Shown piece after piece: positions 61,543 to 64,000 of a stretch of 64,000 bases of DNA. A program made the translations under genes and the position numbers. Each line of letters opens with the position of its first letter. The stretch's first letter is position 1. The stretch comes from Paraburkholderia sp. BL9I2N2 (GTDB lineage Bacteria; Pseudomonadota; Gammaproteobacteria; Burkholderiales; Burkholderiaceae). The notes beneath the pieces are model-generated. The model was not told the DNA's origin and did no database searches. It saw only the letters and a program-made list of their open reading frames with translations. Location: assembly GCF_004339745.1 (NCBI RefSeq), contig NZ_SMGP01000001.1, positions 1,860,001-1,924,000 of the forward strand, in the 5' to 3' direction.

Positions 61543-63003
61543 ATGAGAATGACATTGACGGTGCAAAGCGGCGAAGGCGCGTCGCCACGCGCGATCGAGA
61601 TCGAAGGCGAGGGCGCCACGATCGGCCGCGCGCCGGATTGCACGATGGTGCTGAGCGACGGGCAACGCGGCATCTCACGCATCCAGGCGCGCATCGAGCG
61701 GCGTGAGAACGCGTATGTGCTCATCGATGCGGGCAGCAATCCGACGCTGCTCAACGATCGCGCGCTGGACGGCACGCACGAGGCGCCGCTGGAGGAGGGC
61801 GATTGCCTGAGGATCGGCGCGTACACGCTCGTCGTCTCGGCAACCGGCGAAGCAGGCGGCGACGCAGCCGGCGGCTTCGTGGTCGACCAGACCATCATGA
61901 CGCAGTCGTGGCCCGACGCGCGGCCTACCGCGAGTGCGCAGGGCATGCCGGGTACGCCGGAGTTCGAAGCGCCGCCGCCCGCACCCCTGATCCCCGACGA
62001 CTGGAACGGGCCGCACGATGCGGCACCGGCCGATGGCGCGCACGCGCTGTTCCTGCCCGACCCGCTGGCCGCGACGCCGCTTCTGCGCGAGCCCGGACAC
62101 TTCCGCGGCGACGCCGATCAGGCGCTGATCGACGCGCTCAGTCCCCGCGATCCGCTGCGCGATATCGGCGCACGTGCGGTGGCGAAGCCAGTGCCGTTGT
62201 CGCGCAGCTTCGAGCATGTGTCGCCGGAACAGGCTTTCTCGGTGATGCCCGCGGTGCCGGAGCCGCCTTCGCTGGCGCGGGAGGACGATATGCCCGGCCT
62301 GCCTCTGCCGAATCCCGAATTCACGTCGATGCCAACGCGTTTGCCGGTTCATGAGGCGCGCGAGCGCAGCGAGCCGCATGTCACCCCGCACGCCGACCCG
62401 CACGCCGATCACGCCTCGTTGCTCGACGCGCTGATCGAAGGACTCGGCATCGAGCCCGCCGCCGTGAGCCACGTCGAGGCCGCGGAGCTTGCGCGCCTCG
62501 CGGGCACGATGCTGCGCGAAGCGACGCAAGGCGCCATGACGGCCTTGCGCTCGCGCGCCATGACCAAGCGCGAGACACGCATGGCGATGACGATGATCGA
62601 AGAGCGCGACAACAACCCGCTCAAGTTCTTCCCCGATGCGGACCGGGCCCTCGCGCAAATGCTCGGCGCGCGCGGCAGCGGCTATCTGCCGCCGCAGGAA
62701 GCCATGCGTGCGGCGTTCCGCGATATCCAGGCGCACGAACTCGCGATGGTCGCGGGCATGCGCGCCGCGCTCGCTCACGCGATGGAGCGCATCGATCCGA
62801 GCGCCATCGAACGTTCGCTCGACGCGCCGAGCGGTTTCGACGCGCTCATCGGCAACCGCCGCGCGCGGCTGTGGCAACGCTTCGTCGAGACCTGGGAGCA
62901 CGTGGCGCGCGACGCGGGCGACGACCTCCAGCGCAGCTTCGGCGAACCGTTCGGCCGTGCCTATCAGGCGCAGCTCGACGCACTGAAATCCTCAAAAAAC
63001 TGA
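61543..63003 (+). CDS. tagH: T6SS-associated FHA-domain protein (TagH/Fha type)
   Basis: 486 residues with AGGAG before the ATG. The first 100 residues are an FHA phosphothreonine-binding domain (IGRAPDCTMVLSD, then ISRIQARIE). A long Pro/Ala-rich linker follows. The last 190 residues form the TagH C-terminal domain found in T6SS clusters (MLREATQGAMTALRSRAM near residue 320, NPLKFFPDADRAL near residue 355). Such proteins relay PpkA/PppA-type threonine phosphorylation to T6SS assembly, or scaffold the complex. No kinase or phosphatase gene is in view. Confidence 0.88.
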   Translation: MRMTLTVQSGEGASPRAIEIEGEGATIGRAPDCTMVLSDGQRGISRIQARIERRENAYVLIDAGSNPTLLNDRALDGTHEAPLEEGDCLRIGAYTLVVSATGEAGGDAAGGFVVDQTIMTQSWPDARPTASAQGMPGTPEFEAPPPAPLIPDDWNGPHDAAPADGAHALFLPDPLAATPLLREPGHFRGDADQALIDALSPRDPLRDIGARAVAKPVPLSRSFEHVSPEQAFSVMPAVPEPPSLAREDDMPGLPLPNPEFTSMPTRLPVHEARERSEPHVTPHADPHADHASLLDALIEGLGIEPAAVSHVEAAELARLAGTMLREATQGAMTALRSRAMTKRETRMAMTMIEERDNNPLKFFPDADRALAQMLGARGSGYLPPQEAMRAAFRDIQAHELAMVAGMRAALAHAMERIDPSAIERSLDAPSGFDALIGNRRARLWQRFVETWEHVARDAGDDLQRSFGEPFGRAYQAQLDALKSSKN

Positions 63004-63007
63004 CGCC

Positions 63008-64000
63008 ATGTACTGGAACAACAAGGTTATCTGGTCGGAAGGCATGTTCCTTCAGCCGCAGCATCTGCAGCAGCACGACCGCCACATCGAGACGCAACTC
63101 GAAGGCCGCGCGGGCGGTCTGCGCGCGTATGGCTGGGGCTTCACGAAGCTGGAGCTCGACGAGGCGCTCCTGAAGCTCGGCAAGCTCGCGCTGCGCTCGG
63201 CTGCCGGCGTGTTGCCCGATGGCACGCCGTTCAACCTGCCTGCCGACGGCGATTTGCCGGTGCCGCTCGATATTCCGGAAGGCACCTCGAACCAGCTGGT
63301 CGTGCTGGCGTTGCCGGTGCGCCGGCCGGGCGCGCCGGAGTCCGGCGGCGCCGACAGCGCGGAGAATCTGGCCCGCTACGGCGCCGGCGATTTCGAGGTT
63401 CACGACAGCAACGACCCGGACGCGCTCGCCACGCTGTTGCAGATCGGCAAGCTGCGCCTGCGTCTCGCGCTCGAACCCGACGTGGCGCACGCGCACGCAT
63501 ATGCGGGCGTCGCGCGGGTGACCGAACGCCTGAGCGACTCGCGCATTCTGCTCGACGGCGACTATTGCCCGCCGTGCCTCGACTATCGCGTCGCGGACGG
63601 GCTCGGGCGCTTCGCGGCGGAACTGAGCGGGCTCTTGCAGCAACGCGGCGAAGCGCTCGCGGGCAGGCTTGCGCAGCCCGACGGTGCGGGCATGGCGGAG
63701 ATTTCGGATTTTCTGCTGCTGCAGATCGTCAACCGCGCGCAACCGCTCGTCGCGCATTTCGGCGCGATGACCGGCTTGCATCCCGAAACGCTGTATCAGG
63801 CGTGCGTGGCGCTCGCTGGCGAGCTCGCGACCTTCAGCCAGCGCGAGCGGCGGCCGCCGCTGTTTCCGGCGTATCGTCACGAGCGCCTGAAGGAGACCTT
63901 CGCGCCGGTGATCGACGCGTTGCGGCTTGCGTTGAGCCGCGTGGCGGACCCGCAGGTCGTGTCGATCCCGCTCGAGGAGCGCAAATACGGTTTGCGGGTG
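63008..64000 (+). CDS. tssK: T6SS baseplate protein TssK (3' end outside window)
   Basis: 331 codons are visible of a protein normally about 440-450 long; the frame is open at the right edge. The start MYWNNKVIWSEGMFLQPQHLQQ is nearly invariant in TssK up to GMFLQPQH. The RFGMQ-like receptor-binding part is not yet reached, but FLLLQIVNRAQPLVAHF near residue 240 and LHPETLYQACVALAGELATF near residue 258 are characteristic. TssK trimers link the baseplate to the TssJLM membrane complex, whose genes are expected just beyond the window. Confidence 0.95.
   Translation, partial: MYWNNKVIWSEGMFLQPQHLQQHDRHIETQLEGRAGGLRAYGWGFTKLELDEALLKLGKLALRSAAGVLPDGTPFNLPADGDLPVPLDIPEGTSNQLVVLALPVRRPGAPESGGADSAENLARYGAGDFEVHDSNDPDALATLLQIGKLRLRLALEPDVAHAHAYAGVARVTERLSDSRILLDGDYCPPCLDYRVADGLGRFAAELSGLLQQRGEALAGRLAQPDGAGMAEISDFLLLQIVNRAQPLVAHFGAMTGLHPETLYQACVALAGELATFSQRERRPPLFPAYRHERLKETFAPVIDALRLALSRVADPQVVSIPLEERKYGLRV

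Noticed and set aside
59551..61665. 704-codon open frame antisense to vgrG
   Set aside because: It mirrors a certain gene in a very G/C-rich region; its product is Arg/His/Ala-rich low-complexity without any domain, as are the other long antisense frames (such as 7947-9314, 54705-55934 and 56964-58898).
1..64000. CRISPR array, insertion sequence, integrase or attachment site
   Set aside because: No regularly spaced repeats, transposase or integrase motifs were seen; the SDR and GlxA remnants show decay but no element that caused it.

Overview
The window reads as a piece of a high-GC beta-proteobacterial genome of the Burkholderia/Paraburkholderia type. The evidence is the strong G/C preference at third codon positions, the dense mix of IclR, LysR, Lrp and MocR regulators with many ABC importers, and a Burkholderia-like type VI secretion (T6SS) locus. 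No rRNA, tRNA, CRISPR array or intact insertion sequence was seen. The species assignment is inference.

Layout. (1) 0.2-11 kb: a catabolic cluster of unknown substrate. It has an MFS carrier, a TauD-type dioxygenase, an IclR regulator, an MmgE/PrpD protein, a three-gene Fe3+-type ABC importer, an HpcH/HpaI-like aldolase that lacks the usual Glu-His pair, and a LysR regulator. A near-perfect palindrome lies in the divergent iclR/TauD gap and a degenerate copy lies before the ABC genes. (2) 11-13.7 kb: a RidA protein, a small lipoprotein, an SDR remnant, and a prolyl-tRNA-synthetase-like gene without the editing insertion. That gene is preceded by a short proline-rich leader ORF and a Rho-independent terminator, which is the layout of an attenuator. 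(3) 13.8-21.3 kb: amino-acid catabolism, with a class II aldolase, an M20 amidohydrolase and diaminopropionate ammonia-lyase under a divergent Lrp regulator, an orphan solute-binding protein, and a MocR/DJ-1 divergent pair. (4) 21.3-25.4 kb: a hairpin-rich intergenic region, a glycosyltransferase/deacetylase pair and a phospholipase-D lipoprotein. (5) 25.5-29.6 kb: a citrulline-to-proline module (CtlX, ornithine cyclodeaminase, Lrp) and rarA.

(6) 29.7-46 kb: an organosulfur island built as two divergent operons. The left arm encodes an SsuA-like binding protein, two permeases, an ATPase, a flavin-dependent monooxygenase and a TauD dioxygenase. The right arm encodes an MFS carrier, a SoxC/SorA-like sulfite dehydrogenase, a lipoprotein cytochrome c, a second TauD-like enzyme and a second sulfonate-type ABC importer, followed by a methanethiol-oxidase (SBP56) gene and a coupled membrane protein. 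Together these could import sulfonates or sulfate esters, release sulfite, oxidise it in the periplasm and handle methanethiol. A perfect 7-6-7 inverted repeat lies between the arms, and no regulator gene lies inside the island.

(7) 46-49.7 kb: a decayed GlxA-type regulator, a DUF1090 protein, a SnoaL-like protein, a Tat-exported Fe-type superoxide dismutase and a DUF3455 protein. (8) 49.8-64 kb: a T6SS operon tssA-B-C-hcp-E-F-G-clpV-vgrG-fha-tssK, cut by the window end within tssK. A 13-codon ORF overlaps the tssA start. The membrane-complex genes (tssJ, L, M) are not in view.
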